From Pararhizobium gei (GTDB taxonomy: Bacteria; Pseudomonadota; Alphaproteobacteria; Rhizobiales; Rhizobiaceae), in contig NZ_CP119411.1 in assembly GCF_029223885.1 (NCBI RefSeq), positions 1-64,000 on the forward strand: a stretch of 64,000 nt of DNA, given 5' to 3'. Within the stretch, counting starts at the first letter, position 1; each line of letters starts with the position of its first letter. The notes under the pieces are model-generated. The model was given only the letters and a program-made list of their open reading frames with translations. It made no database searches and was not told where the DNA came from. Positions 25,428-35,321 of the stretch are shown here, piece by piece. A program made the translations under genes and the position numbers.

Positions 25428-26406
25428 GGGCGGACCCCGTCTGCTTGTGACCGACCGGGAGGGCGCGCTCTATCTCGAGCGCGCCCGCATCCATGTCGAA
25501 GGCGACCGTATCGTCTACCATATCGAAGACGACGAGCATCGTCGGGAGTACAATATCCCCCATGTCAACCTCGCCGTTCTCTTTATGGGGCAAGGCACGT
25601 CGATCACCCAGAGCGCCATGCGCCTTCTGGGCGAGGAAGGCGTGCATCTGGCCGTTACCGGAAGCGGGGGCACGCCGCTGCATATGGGCGGGCTGACCAC
25701 CTATACGGCAACCCGCCATTTCCGGGAGATGCTGCCGATCTATCTTTCGTCGGACCTTTCCCTGCAGGCGGCAAAGGCGATCATGCGAGATCGTATTGCC
25801 CGCATGCGCAAGATGGGCACAGCCGGAGCAACGCGGTGGCTTCAGGCGCGAGATTTCGCTCCTCTCAACAAAGCCTGCGCACGATTCGAGGCGGATCTCG
25901 ACGGCTGTGTCGATATTGCGCAATTGCTGGGCTTCGAGGGTCACTTTTCCAAAGTCTGCTATGCCGAATTTGCCGCTCTTTCCAGCCTTTCAAAGAGGCA
26001 GGTCTTCCGGCGCGAGGCCGGTGAGGGCGAGGTGAAGGGATCGGCGCAGGCCCTTGACCCGATTCGACTCATCAATCGTCTGATCGATCATGGAAACTAT
26101 CTATGTTACGGCATGGCGGGGGCAGCACTCTGGGCGCTCGGCATTCCGCCGCATATGTCGATCTTTCACGGCAAGACCCGTGCGGGCGGTCTGGTTTTCG
26201 ATCTGGCCGACAGTTTCAAGGATGCATTGGTGCTGCCAGCCGCTTTCTCCTTTGCCAGAGCAAAGGATGCGAAGGAGGCGGAGCAGGGTTTCCGCGCCCG
26301 CCTTGTCACTGCGTTCGATGACCGGCAGATCCTCAAGGAAGCAATTGCCACTGTCGAGCGCATGATTGCGACGGCATCCATGAAAAAGGTGGTGGCGGAT
26401 GCGTGA
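25417..26406 (+). CDS. cas1: CRISPR integrase Cas1, type I-F
   Basis: 329 residues, the normal I-F Cas1 size. The N-terminal beta domain reads LLVTDREGALYLERARIHVE and YNIPHVNLAVLFMGQGTSIT, and the helical domain has NKACARFEADLDGCVDI, LIDHGNYLCYGMAGAALWAL and ALGIPPHMSIFHGKTRAGGL followed by FDLADSFKDALVLP, the usual histidine and aspartate metal-binding region. Together with the Cas2 part of the next gene it inserts new spacers at the leader end of the array. It overlaps cas6f by 11 bases and cas2/3 by 8 bases. Its place after cas6f is unusual for type I-F. Confidence 0.92.
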   Translation: MQHKGGPRLLVTDREGALYLERARIHVEGDRIVYHIEDDEHRREYNIPHVNLAVLFMGQGTSITQSAMRLLGEEGVHLAVTGSGGTPLHMGGLTTYTATRHFREMLPIYLSSDLSLQAAKAIMRDRIARMRKMGTAGATRWLQARDFAPLNKACARFEADLDGCVDIAQLLGFEGHFSKVCYAEFAALSSLSKRQVFRREAGEGEVKGSAQALDPIRLINRLIDHGNYLCYGMAGAALWALGIPPHMSIFHGKTRAGGLVFDLADSFKDALVLPAAFSFARAKDAKEAEQGFRARLVTAFDDRQILKEAIATVERMIATASMKKVVADA

Positions 26407-29400
26407 GATCATCGCCGTGTGTCGTTCCGAGAAGCAATCGCGCGAACGGGTGGCGCGCGTGCTGGATCGCTATTTCTGGCGGATCGGTGACCGAACCTGG
26501 CGGGGAAAGGCCACCAATGCTTGCCTGGATCGGGTTTCGAGCGAATTGCGCAAGCGCGCAACGCGCAATACGGCCGTCGTCATTCATGAAATCAGAAGCA
26601 GTGCCGAAAGCAGGAAGCCGCTAATCCGCATCGGCTCTCGCCTTGCCTTTTCCGATGAGGGCGTTGTGCCGATTGCGTCGCATCCGGCGGATTTCAAGCG
26701 CCATGCCGGCACCCTTCACGCCGCGCGCTGCGGTGCTGCCGCACTGGCCATTGCCGCCCTGTTTCACGATCTCGGCAAGGCCACGAACCTGTTTCAGGAA
26801 AAACTCCGGCGCGCACTGAACAGTGCTCCACCGCAGGCGGATGCCGTGCGCCACGAACTGTTTTCCGCAGCCGTCTGGGACCGGCTTTGCGGCAGGACGC
26901 CGGATGCGGATCTGGCCGCTGCCGTCCAGGGCATCGCCGCCGAGGCTATCGACCGGGCGTGTTGCGATGTGCGTCCGACGCTCAAGGACCTGCAATCGGC
27001 TGAGAAGCAGGTGCTGCGTTTCGATTTCATGGATCGCATCGGCGGCCTCGCTCATCTTATCGGCATGCTGATCCTGACCCATCATCGGCTGCCGGACGCA
27101 GACCGCAGCCATGTCGTGTTCCTGGCGGACCGCCATGTCAGGCGTGAAAGCGCGTTGAACCGCGATGTCGATCTGGCGATCGCACCGGGCACGCCGTTCT
27201 GGCATGAGACCTGGTGGCTGGAGGCCCTGCACGGGCAAGCGGCGCATCTGCGCGCCGATGCCGCCCCAAGCAGCGCCGATATCGCGCTTCGCGCATCGTT
27301 GATGTTTGCCGACCATCTCGGTTCGGCCAAAAAGACCACGCATGACACGCCTCCCGAGCATATGGCCAATACCGTGCGCGAGGAGGGATGGCCGGAGTCG
27401 AAACCGGGTGACAGCCTGTCGCGGCATGTGAAACGTGTCTATCAGTATGCCCGCTTTGCCCACGAGATGACCCATGATCTGCGGGATCGCTATCCCGCGC
27501 TCGATCAGGCGTCGCTGCCCGTCGATATTGCCTATCCGCAGCCATCGTCCAATATCCGTTTTGCCTGGCAGGCGGAGGCAGCCCTGGCGACGCGCAGCGT
27601 CTGCGCGCAGCGTGAGGGCGGCTTTTTCGCCGCCATACTGGCTGGAACGGGAACGGGAAAGACCCGCGGCGCGCCGACGATTCTGGCCGGGGCGGCCATG
27701 GCCGACAAACGCCCGGAACGGCGAATGCTGCGCCTGAGCCTCTGCCTCGGTCTGCGGGTACTGGCAACCCAGTCTGCGCGGGAATATGTGGAGGATCTTG
27801 CGTTCCGGCGCGAGGATGTCGCGGTCCTGATCGGCGATCCTCCGCTGGAATTTGATGACAAGACAGGTGGAGACGAGCCGCCGGTGGCAGAGCAGGGCAG
27901 TGAAAGCCGGATCCATCTGCCCGAATGGCTGCGGGTCGAGCATGTCAGCGGGGCGGTGCCGCAAGAGGGCAGTGCCGAAGAGGAAAACTGGCTGCGCAGC
28001 CTTTCGCTCGACACCGACAGGGGGCTTCCGGCTTTCCTCGATATGGTGCTGGAAAAGGCGGGAAGCGGTGCGAAAGACGGTCGGCGTCTCATTCAGGCAC
28101 CGGTCATGGTGGGTACCATCGATCACCTGATGGGCGTGGCAGCGCCCGTCAATGCCCGCTTCCTCCTGCAATCGCTGCGCCTTCTGACCTCCGACCTGAT
28201 CCTCGATGAAATCGATCAGTATGACGGCGAGGATCTGGCAGCGATCGGGCGGCTGATCTTTCAGGCAGGCGCCGCCGGTCGCCGCGTCATCGTCATGTCG
28301 GCCACCCTGACGCCGGATATCGCACAGGCGATGTACCAGGCCTATCGCCGGGGATGGGCCGATCACGCGCGCGCAACGGGCATTGCGCCGGACATCAATC
28401 TGCTTGTCTGCGGCGATACACCGGGATCGGTCTTTACCAATATCGGGCAAGAGACGCTTGACGATCTGTTGATGCACGCCCGTACGGCGATCCTTGCCGC
28501 AGTGCAGGCCGCACTGCCTTTGCGGCGTGGCGAAATTCTGCCGCCTTGCGAAACCTGGCGGGACCTTGTCAGCCAGATCGATCACGGCTGCTGTCGCCTG
28601 CACGGTGCGAATGCCGTTACCATTGACGGCTTCGAAGTGTCCATCGGGCTGATCCGTATGACCCGCATTGCCCATGCCACCGCGCTGGCGGTGCAGATGC
28701 GCTCCGGTGTGATCGGAGACCGGTTGCGGCTGCTGGTCTGCCTGCACGCCCGCCTGCCGCGGCTGCACCGGTCCTATATCGAAACCCGGCTGAAACGGGC
28801 GCTGACGCGCAAGGGCCGCGATCCCGATGCCGGGATGCGTGCGCTCTGTGAGGCCGAAGGCGTGTTCGACCGGGCACGAAGCGCCGGCGTGCGCCAGATC
28901 GAAATCGTCGTGGTCGCCTCGCCGGTCATCGAAACCGGCAACGATCTGGACTTCGACTATGCAATCCTCGATCCCATTTCCGTCCGTGCCATCATTCAGA
29001 CGGCAGGCCGCGTGCGCCGCCATCGCGCCGCCCGCGGACAGGATGTCAACGTGCTCATTCTCGGCCGTAGCCCCATTGCCATGCAGGGCGGCAGGTTGCA
29101 GCGGCCCGGCGTTGAGACGCCGCCGGCAACGGAAACCGACTTGGACCGCATGGACCTTCTCGATGCCCATCCCGGTCGCAACTTTGCGGCGCTCGCCGGC
29201 GAGGCGGACTTTTCCACGATCAGCGCCGCGCCTCTGCTGGTTGCGCAGGCAAGCCTGTCCTTTCCCCTCAGGGATGCGGAAGCCAAACTGCGCGGCCGGA
29301 TGATCTCCACCGATGAACGCGACCCGCTTGGCAAATATCTTGCCAAGGCCAATGCGCGCTGGAACCTCAAAATGACGAGGACGCGGCGCTTCCGGCGCTC

Positions 29401-29758
29401 GGGGACGCGGGAAGCCTTGTTCTGCAGGATCGGCGAGAGCCTTGAGGATTCGTCCTGGTATGTCGATCTCGCCCCCGGCACGCGCAACAGCGCGCTGCGT
29501 GAAGCGGGCAAGGAACTTTGCCTGTCCTGCGACCTGAAGTCCGTCGCCCGCCTCTTCATCGAGCTGACGGACAAGGCATGGATGGCGTTGTCCGGCGGTC
29601 AAGGGGAGATGGAGCGCGCCGACATAAAAGCCTGTTTTCAGGTTTCCGTGCCTACCTATGGCGATGACATCAAAATCGAAATGACGTACACGGAATTTAC
29701 AGGCTTCACCCGTGGGAAAGCCGAGGATCTTTTTGGAGCCTTCGGAAAACGCAATTGA
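26399..29758 (+). CDS. cas3: Cas2-Cas3 fusion nuclease-helicase, type I-F
   Basis: 1119 residues. Residues 1-95 are the Cas2 domain typical of I-F (VLDRYFWRIGDRTWRGKAT, KRATRNTAVVIHEIR). An HD nuclease follows with LFHDLGKATNLFQEKL near residue 121. The helicase has Walker A LAGTGTGKTRGAP near 417, DEID in LILDEIDQYDGED near 602, VIVMSATLTPDIAQ near 634 and QTAGRVRRHRAA near 866. It degrades DNA bound by the Csy complex and takes part in spacer acquisition with Cas1. A 1057-residue open frame on the opposite strand is a high-GC shadow. All nuclease and helicase motifs appear intact, so the system looks functional. Confidence 0.94.
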   Translation: MREIIAVCRSEKQSRERVARVLDRYFWRIGDRTWRGKATNACLDRVSSELRKRATRNTAVVIHEIRSSAESRKPLIRIGSRLAFSDEGVVPIASHPADFKRHAGTLHAARCGAAALAIAALFHDLGKATNLFQEKLRRALNSAPPQADAVRHELFSAAVWDRLCGRTPDADLAAAVQGIAAEAIDRACCDVRPTLKDLQSAEKQVLRFDFMDRIGGLAHLIGMLILTHHRLPDADRSHVVFLADRHVRRESALNRDVDLAIAPGTPFWHETWWLEALHGQAAHLRADAAPSSADIALRASLMFADHLGSAKKTTHDTPPEHMANTVREEGWPESKPGDSLSRHVKRVYQYARFAHEMTHDLRDRYPALDQASLPVDIAYPQPSSNIRFAWQAEAALATRSVCAQREGGFFAAILAGTGTGKTRGAPTILAGAAMADKRPERRMLRLSLCLGLRVLATQSAREYVEDLAFRREDVAVLIGDPPLEFDDKTGGDEPPVAEQGSESRIHLPEWLRVEHVSGAVPQEGSAEEENWLRSLSLDTDRGLPAFLDMVLEKAGSGAKDGRRLIQAPVMVGTIDHLMGVAAPVNARFLLQSLRLLTSDLILDEIDQYDGEDLAAIGRLIFQAGAAGRRVIVMSATLTPDIAQAMYQAYRRGWADHARATGIAPDINLLVCGDTPGSVFTNIGQETLDDLLMHARTAILAAVQAALPLRRGEILPPCETWRDLVSQIDHGCCRLHGANAVTIDGFEVSIGLIRMTRIAHATALAVQMRSGVIGDRLRLLVCLHARLPRLHRSYIETRLKRALTRKGRDPDAGMRALCEAEGVFDRARSAGVRQIEIVVVASPVIETGNDLDFDYAILDPISVRAIIQTAGRVRRHRAARGQDVNVLILGRSPIAMQGGRLQRPGVETPPATETDLDRMDLLDAHPGRNFAALAGEADFSTISAAPLLVAQASLSFPLRDAEAKLRGRMISTDERDPLGKYLAKANARWNLKMTRTRRFRRSGTREALFCRIGESLEDSSWYVDLAPGTRNSALREAGKELCLSCDLKSVARLFIELTDKAWMALSGGQGEMERADIKACFQVSVPTYGDDIKIEMTYTEFTGFTRGKAEDLFGAFGKRN

Positions 29759-29854
29759 AAACAATATTTTAGATATGATCGTTGAGAATTTCATTTTAAT
29801 GATGGTGGAGCCTTAACCGTTTCATAATGCTGTGCTTTTGTGGCAAAAGAAACC
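29759..29854 (+). promoter_or_regulatory. CRISPR leader
   Basis: 96 AT-rich bases between the cas2/3 stop and the first repeat, in strong contrast to the GC-rich surroundings. It contains runs such as ttttagatatgatcg and ttcattttaatgatg. The position and the orientation of the repeat hairpin put the leader here, upstream of a plus-strand array. No clear promoter could be picked with confidence. Confidence 0.65.
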
Positions 29855-31382
29855 GCTACCCGCCGGATAGGCGGCTGAGAGAAGATCGGCCCTGTTACGC
29901 TTTACAGAGAGACGGCTACCCGCCGGATAGGCGGCTGAGAGACTTGTCGTCGGGATTGTGAAATACCTCGAAGCGCTACCCGCCGGATAGGCGGCTGAGA
30001 GACTCATCATCGCGCACGCCGAAACCAAGCCCTGGCTACCCGCCGGATAGGCGGCTGAGAGACGACAGGTCGCCGGCAATCACTATCTCACCATGCTACC
30101 CGCCGGATAGGCGGCTGAGAGACACGAGCGGCCGGCCTCAGCTTCATTCTACATGCTACCCGCCGGATAGGCGGCTGAGAGATTGCCGACGCCAGTGATT
30201 AGGCGTGACAGGTCGCTACCCGCCGGATAGGCGGCTGAGAGAAGCAGGTGTAGCCGATTGCCGCCAATGCATCGGCTACCCGCCGGATAGGCGGCTGAGA
30301 GAAGCTCGTAAATCGCGTTGAGTGTGTCCGGTGCGCTACCCGCCGGATAGGCGGCTGAGAGATCGATCGCCCCGAGATCCGCCTCGGGCAAAGGGCTACC
30401 CGCCGGATAGGCGGCTGAGAGATCGGCCACCGGAGCACCGGTCGCGGCGGCAGGGCTACCCGCCGGATAGGCGGCTGAGAGAAGTCCGGCATCATAGCCG
30501 GCGGGATTATGACCGCTACCCGCCGGATAGGCGGCTGAGAGAACCGGTTGGTATCGCGGCGCGTCCTCGGCCACGCTACCCGCCGGATAGGCGGCTGAGA
30601 GAACGGAACCGGCCTTCCGAAAAAGCAGGTCGATGCTACCCGCCGGATAGGCGGCTGAGAGACTTGCCGGGAAGGCCAAGGGCGGCGCTGAGATGCTACC
30701 CGCCGGATAGGCGGCTGAGAGATTCACCATTGCTTGCTCCTGATGATTGCGGTGGCTACCCGCCGGATAGGCGGCTGAGAGATTGACACGGATCGTCTCG
30801 ACGTCCTGCCATTCGCTACCCGCCGGATAGGCGGCTGAGAGAGGGAAGCGGCCCGCGACCATGCCGGGTTGCACGCTACCCGCCGGATAGGCGGCTGAGA
30901 GATCGAACGGCAGTTGCTGCCACTGGTCACCTTTGCTACCCGCCGGATAGGCGGCTGAGAGAACGGGCAGGTTGAACCGGTCGGCGATCTCGCCGCTACC
31001 CGCCGGATTGGCGGCTGAGAGAGAGGTTTCTGGCACGCGCCTCACGCGCCTCAGGCTACCCGCCGGATAGGCGGCTGAGAGACGAATCTGCCGGTCCTCG
31101 TAATGGGAAAGGATGCTACCCGCCGGATAGGCGGCTGAGAGAATCTTTGCGGTCCCATTGCTTTCTGATGGGGAGCTACCCGCCGGATAGGCGGCTGAGA
31201 GACTCGGGATCTTCTTTCAATGAGGCATGCAGATGCTACCCGCCGGATAGGCGGCTGAGAGAGCAGCGAAGTCACTGTTTGCGAGGATGTTGACGCTACC
31301 CGCCGGATAGGCGGCTGAGAGAAGCCCTCCGACTGTCTCAGTGCGCAAGACCCCGCTACCCGCCGGATAGGCGGCTGAGAGA
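29855..31382 (+). CRISPR. Type I-F CRISPR array, 26 repeats and 25 spacers
   Basis: Twenty-six 28-base repeats at exact 60-base intervals (first 29855-29882, last 31355-31382) with 25 unique 32-base spacers. The repeat begins GCTAC, then CCGCC-GGATA-GGCGG forms a 5-bp stem with a 5-base loop, then an 8-base tail CTGAGAGA that would become the crRNA 5' handle. This matches the I-F repeat form in the plus direction. Only one repeat differs: an A-to-T change in the loop at 31009. All spacers have identical length. I saw no spacer matching other parts of this window. Confidence 0.98.
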
Positions 31383-31439
31383 TGTCTGATGAGACCTGTG
31401 CGCGGGAAGAACTTCGCGTTGATTTTATTTGATCTTTTC

Positions 31440-32433
31440 GGCTGCTGCCGCGTTGCCGGGGGCTTTGGGGGTCGCAGAAGTATATCTCAAGGCCCGTGTC
31501 GATGCGGAGTTGAGCATACTGAGCCATCTCCGCGCCCTGATCCCAGGTCAATGATCTACGAAGATGTGCCGGTAGCTCCATGATGGTCCCGGCGATCGCG
31601 TCGCGAACAGCTTCGGCACCATGCCCGGCAAGCGCTGGGCCGTTTTTGACAGACTTGTCCATCCCATGACGCTCCATGCGTGGCAGGTGGAGGAGCATTG
31701 TGAATCATGTCGTCCGTTCGACCAGCGTACCAATTGCTGAACTGCCGAGACCGAGAATAGGATCACCCTCCCAATGACCAGGCACCGCTCTTTCGCCGAT
31801 CTCGGACGGACGATCGCTGATCATCAACGCATCAGTCAGGAAGGATTTGCCACGGTTACGAGCACGTTCGCGAGGCAACCGCAGCGCTCGCCCGGAACGA
31901 AGGCAAGCCGATAGTGCCCGCTTCAAGGCGCCACGGCCCTGAGTGTAGAGCGCTAGATGGCTTCATGGCGTCGGGTCCTCAGGGAAGTCCAGCGTCAGAC
32001 GCCGCGCAATCTGTTCCGGATGCGGTAATGGCCCGATAGTCGAAGTCTCCGCCCCGTGTCGCCGAATTGCGCCTGATCTCGCGGGAGATCGTGCTGGGCG
32101 CCCGTCCCAGCTTACGCGCGACAGCACGCACCCCGTGCCCCGAGCGCATTCCAAAGCGATTTCTTCCCGTTCTCGGAACGACAGGTTTCGACCTGTAACT
32201 GGTGCCGATGCGGGCGAAAAATGTGTTGGAGGAATGCCACCTGAACTCCGAAACCACCGGATTCCAACAGGGCCGGAGACACCGGCTTCGACTGCGGCGT
32301 CTTCACTGGACGGACCTGCCGCCACTCCTCGCCAGAACCGGCACAGGTTCTCACGCTGCCACACAGCTGGCCGACCTGGCGAGGACAATTTGCGTCGTGG
32401 TGAACGTTCTGATTTCCATCTTCCCGTCACCAT
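31440..32433 (-). mobile_element. IS30-family transposase remnant
   Basis: Minus-strand frames together give an IS30-type transposase: MVTGRWKSERSPRRKLSSPG and FREREEIALECARGTGC near the start, PSTISREIRRNSATRGGDFD in another frame, MISDRPSEIGERAVPGHWEG and ALAGHGAEAVRDAIAGTIME in two more, ending LRIDTGLEIYFCDPQSPRQRG near 31455. At least four frameshifts break it and the last catalytic part with the final Glu region is missing. The match stops about 60 bases from the last CRISPR repeat. It is inactive. No terminal inverted repeats were identified. Confidence 0.8.
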
Positions 32434-32507
32434 AAACACCTCCAAGTTTGGGGGTGTTGCGGCGACCGGTTGAATCTGCCCGGCTTTTCACCAGCGTGTG
32501 GATGGCG

Positions 32508-33695
32508 TCATGATCTTCTGATCGAGATCTGGAACCGGCGCTTCTCCAGCTCCTGGAAATAGGTCGCAACGTCGAAATACTCCTCCGGCGCCCAGACGCC
32601 CGGCTTTCTGGTATTGGCAAGGATCAACTGCGCGGCGATCGAGCCATTCATGGACGTGCAGGCATCGACATAGGACGCATAGAGCGCATCGGGCTTGACC
32701 ACCACTTCGACGGTGACCGTCTTTTCAACGCCATCCTTGCGGCCCTTGCCGATCGCGAAGTGGATCTCGTGGCTGTCCTGCGCCGGGATCCTCTTGGCAT
32801 TCTTCTTGATGTTGCGCTCGATCACCTTGTTCAGCACATCGAGTGGACGAACCTTGACGCCCCCGACCTCGATCGGATCGTTGAAATCTCCGAAACCGGC
32901 CTTGACGAGCCCTACCCAGGCCTCGTGCTCGCGATGCGGCAGGTGTAGCTTCCAGGAAAATTCCTGAATGCCCTTTTCCTTGATGCCGTCGGCGAGTGGG
33001 ACCGTCAACTGCTCGGAGTGCGGCGAGTGCATGAACTCGCAACGCCCCCAGGGTTCCGGCAGGTCGAGAAACTCGCTGCCGCTCATGGGCGGGCACGTGA
33101 CATGCTTGCCGCCGTAGAACTGCGTGCTTTCATGGGCATATTCCGCCAGCACCGTCGAGACGCTGTAAGGCGGAACGAGAACCGGGTTCTCGTCGCCGAC
33201 CAGTTCGGCCGCCCAGTAGAGGTTGATCTTGTCGATCTCGTCGAGCTCGTCGGCGACCGCCCGGCAGATGACGTTCGACATGCCCGGATCGGCGCCGACA
33301 CCGATCACCGCAGTCACCCCGGCGGCCTTGAAACGCTCATGCTCGGCCAGCTGCTTGACCGTAAATGTCCCCAGCCCGCCGAGGTCGATATAGACGACCT
33401 TGGCGGCAAGGGCCGCCTCGAAGATCGCCATCTGGAAACCGAGCAGGGTCGGCACGCAATTGATGCAGATGTCGGCACCTTCGATCGCCGCCGCAAGCGC
33501 CGCAGGATCGGTGACATCAAGGTCGATCAGGTTAAGGCGCGCATCGCCAAGCTCTTCTTTCAGCGCTTCCATCTTGTCGCGCGCCGCATCGCAGACGCGA
33601 ATTCCTGTGATATCGACGATGGCGCGATCGGAAACGAGATCGCGGACGATACCGGCTCCCATGAAGCCGGCGCCGCCGAGAAGGGTGATGATCAT
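32508..33695 (-). CDS. Saccharopine dehydrogenase-family NAD(P)-dependent oxidoreductase
   Basis: 395 residues. The N-terminus has the Rossmann motif GGAGFMGAGIVRDL, then DVTDPAALAAAIEGADICIN and VVYIDLGGLGTFTVKQLAEH, and VGADPGMSNVICR near residue 130, which is the LYS9/saccharopine dehydrogenase pattern. Members oxidise or form secondary amines between amino acids and keto acids (saccharopine, carboxynorspermidine, opine-like compounds). It is the last gene of a long minus-strand cluster with a polyamine-type importer, which supports an amine-linked substrate. The actual substrate is unknown. Confidence 0.82.
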   Translation of the reverse strand: MIITLLGGAGFMGAGIVRDLVSDRAIVDITGIRVCDAARDKMEALKEELGDARLNLIDLDVTDPAALAAAIEGADICINCVPTLLGFQMAIFEAALAAKVVYIDLGGLGTFTVKQLAEHERFKAAGVTAVIGVGADPGMSNVICRAVADELDEIDKINLYWAAELVGDENPVLVPPYSVSTVLAEYAHESTQFYGGKHVTCPPMSGSEFLDLPEPWGRCEFMHSPHSEQLTVPLADGIKEKGIQEFSWKLHLPHREHEAWVGLVKAGFGDFNDPIEVGGVKVRPLDVLNKVIERNIKKNAKRIPAQDSHEIHFAIGKGRKDGVEKTVTVEVVVKPDALYASYVDACTSMNGSIAAQLILANTRKPGVWAPEEYFDVATYFQELEKRRFQISIRRS

Positions 33696-33746
33696 ATCGA
33701 GAGTCCTCTTGTCATGAAATCAGTTCGGGTCGGTCGACAGACGAGC

Positions 33747-35258
33747 TCATGCGTGCTTGCGGCCACCGGTCTCGAAGAACCAGTCATCGGGATAGGGATA
33801 CCACCAGTCCTGCCGCACCGGCTTGTGGTCGATGATGACCATCTTGGAGCGCCGAAACGTATCAAGACCCAGCCGGGACAGTTCGCGGCCGATACCGGAT
33901 TTCTTCCAGCCGCCGAAGGGCAGCGCGTCGTTGTCGATCAGCGGATTGTTGACCCAGACCATGCCCGCCTCCAGCCGCTCGGCCGCCTCCATCGCCTCTT
34001 CGAGCGAGGTGGTAAAGACCGAGGCGCCGAGGCCGAATTCGCTGTCGTTCGCCCTTTCGATCGCTTCGTCGAAATCCGCCACACGCATCACGGCTGCCAC
34101 CGGACCGAAGCATTCCTCCTGCATGATCGCCATGTCGGAGGTGCAGCCGGTGAGAATGGTCGGTTCATAGAACCAGCCGACCGGCTCCGACGGTGGTATG
34201 CGTCCGCCGATTTCGACCTTGGCGCCCTTGGCGACGGCATCCTCGACCAGCCTGATAACCTTGGCACGGGCAGCCTCCGAGACCAGCGGGCCGATCTCAG
34301 CCTTACTCAACCCGTGGCCAATGCGCAGGCGTCGGGTCTCGGCGACGAACCTGGCGATGAAATCGTCAAACACGGCATCGACCACGAAGAAACGCTCGGC
34401 CGAGGTGCAGACCTGGCCGGACATGTGGAAGGCGGCAGTGACCGCACCCGCTGCCGCGACGTCCAGAGGGGCATGGGCGGAGATGATCATCGGGTCGGAA
34501 CCGCCCGCCTCGATCACCGCCGGCTTCATCCGACCGGCAGCGGCCATGGCCACCGCCCGGCCAGCGGCAACGGAGCCGGTGAAGGCGACGGCATGGGTCT
34601 TCGGCGAGGCGATCAGCGCTTGCGCCAGCGCCACGCCGCCCGGCAGGCAGGTAATCAGGCCCTCCGGCAGATCGGCAAAGACCTGCATGAATTCCAGCGT
34701 CGAGAGCGTGGTGGCCGGCGCCGGCTTGATAATGCAGCCATTGCCGGACGCCAGCGACGCGGCCACCGTCCAGCACATCAAAAGGATCGGGAAATTGAAC
34801 GGCATGATGTGGACGGACAGACCCAGCGGTTCGTAGCGGGCAAACTGGAACGAGCCGGCCTGGGTGGTGCCGGCGACCTTGCCGGCCTCGTCGCGCGCCA
34901 TCTCGGCGAAATAGCGGAAGGCGCCGGCGCAATTGGCGACTTCGCCGATCGCTTCCGGATAGGGCTTGCCCATTTCCCGTGACATGATCTCCGCGCAACG
35001 CCGCATGTCGGTGGCCTCGATGCGGTTGGCGATCTTGTGTAGGAGGGTGGCGCGGCTTTTGGCGTCCAGCTTCTTCCACTTGCGCTGCGCGATCGTTGCG
35101 GCATCCAGCGTCATGGACAGCTCGTCTTCCGTCACCTCGGTGATCACCCCGACCGTCTCGATTCGGGCTGGATCGATGACATCGATGCTCCGGCCGAGAC
35201 TGGGGCGATAGTCTCCCGCCGCGAAATAGCTGGGCTTGGAAATGTCGAAACGGATCAT
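33747..35258 (-). CDS. Aldehyde dehydrogenase (succinate-semialdehyde type)
   Basis: 503 residues of the ALDH superfamily. Seen are PFNFPILLMCWTVAASLASG near residue 155, KPAPATTLSTLEF, the active-site Glu in VIEAGGSDPMIIS near 249 and the catalytic Cys in SGQVCTSAERFFV near 283, and EECFGPVAAVMR near 385. NAD(P)-dependent oxidation of a semialdehyde to an acid is expected. The C-terminal extension ends DDWFFETGGRKHA, longer than usual. It stands between two small cupins and the saccharopine dehydrogenase-like gene, so it likely oxidises an aldehyde made from the imported amine. Confidence 0.88.
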   Translation of the reverse strand: MIRFDISKPSYFAAGDYRPSLGRSIDVIDPARIETVGVITEVTEDELSMTLDAATIAQRKWKKLDAKSRATLLHKIANRIEATDMRRCAEIMSREMGKPYPEAIGEVANCAGAFRYFAEMARDEAGKVAGTTQAGSFQFARYEPLGLSVHIMPFNFPILLMCWTVAASLASGNGCIIKPAPATTLSTLEFMQVFADLPEGLITCLPGGVALAQALIASPKTHAVAFTGSVAAGRAVAMAAAGRMKPAVIEAGGSDPMIISAHAPLDVAAAGAVTAAFHMSGQVCTSAERFFVVDAVFDDFIARFVAETRRLRIGHGLSKAEIGPLVSEAARAKVIRLVEDAVAKGAKVEIGGRIPPSEPVGWFYEPTILTGCTSDMAIMQEECFGPVAAVMRVADFDEAIERANDSEFGLGASVFTTSLEEAMEAAERLEAGMVWVNNPLIDNDALPFGGWKKSGIGRELSRLGLDTFRRSKMVIIDHKPVRQDWWYPYPDDWFFETGGRKHA

Positions 35259-35291
35259 GGCATCCTGCCTGCTTCAGAAGTTCAAGGAGAT

Positions 35292-35317
35292 CGGCGCGTC
35301 CGAAGATAGGCGCGCCG
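35292..35317 (-). terminator. Intergenic hairpin between cupin and aldehyde dehydrogenase genes
   Basis: Arms CGGCGCG (35292-35298) and CGCGCCG (35311-35317) around a 12-base loop, just before the ALDH gene in the direction of transcription. No T tract follows, so it may be an RNA-processing or attenuating structure within the operon. Confidence 0.3.
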
Positions 35318-35321
35318 TCAC

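Noticed and set aside
26621..29794. A 1057-residue open frame opposite cas2/3
   Set aside because: Shadow of the high-GC cas2/3 gene; no family motifs and no ribosome site.
29822..31698. Long minus-strand open frames made of repeated LSAAYPAGS or SQPPIRRVA units, and a plus-strand frame with repeated YPPDRRLR
   Set aside because: They are translations of the CRISPR array, whose 60-base period is a multiple of three; no start signals or protein family support them.
33018..34982. A 654-residue plus-strand open frame
   Set aside because: Shadow of the ALDH and saccharopine dehydrogenase-like genes; low-complexity Asp/Arg/His-rich product.
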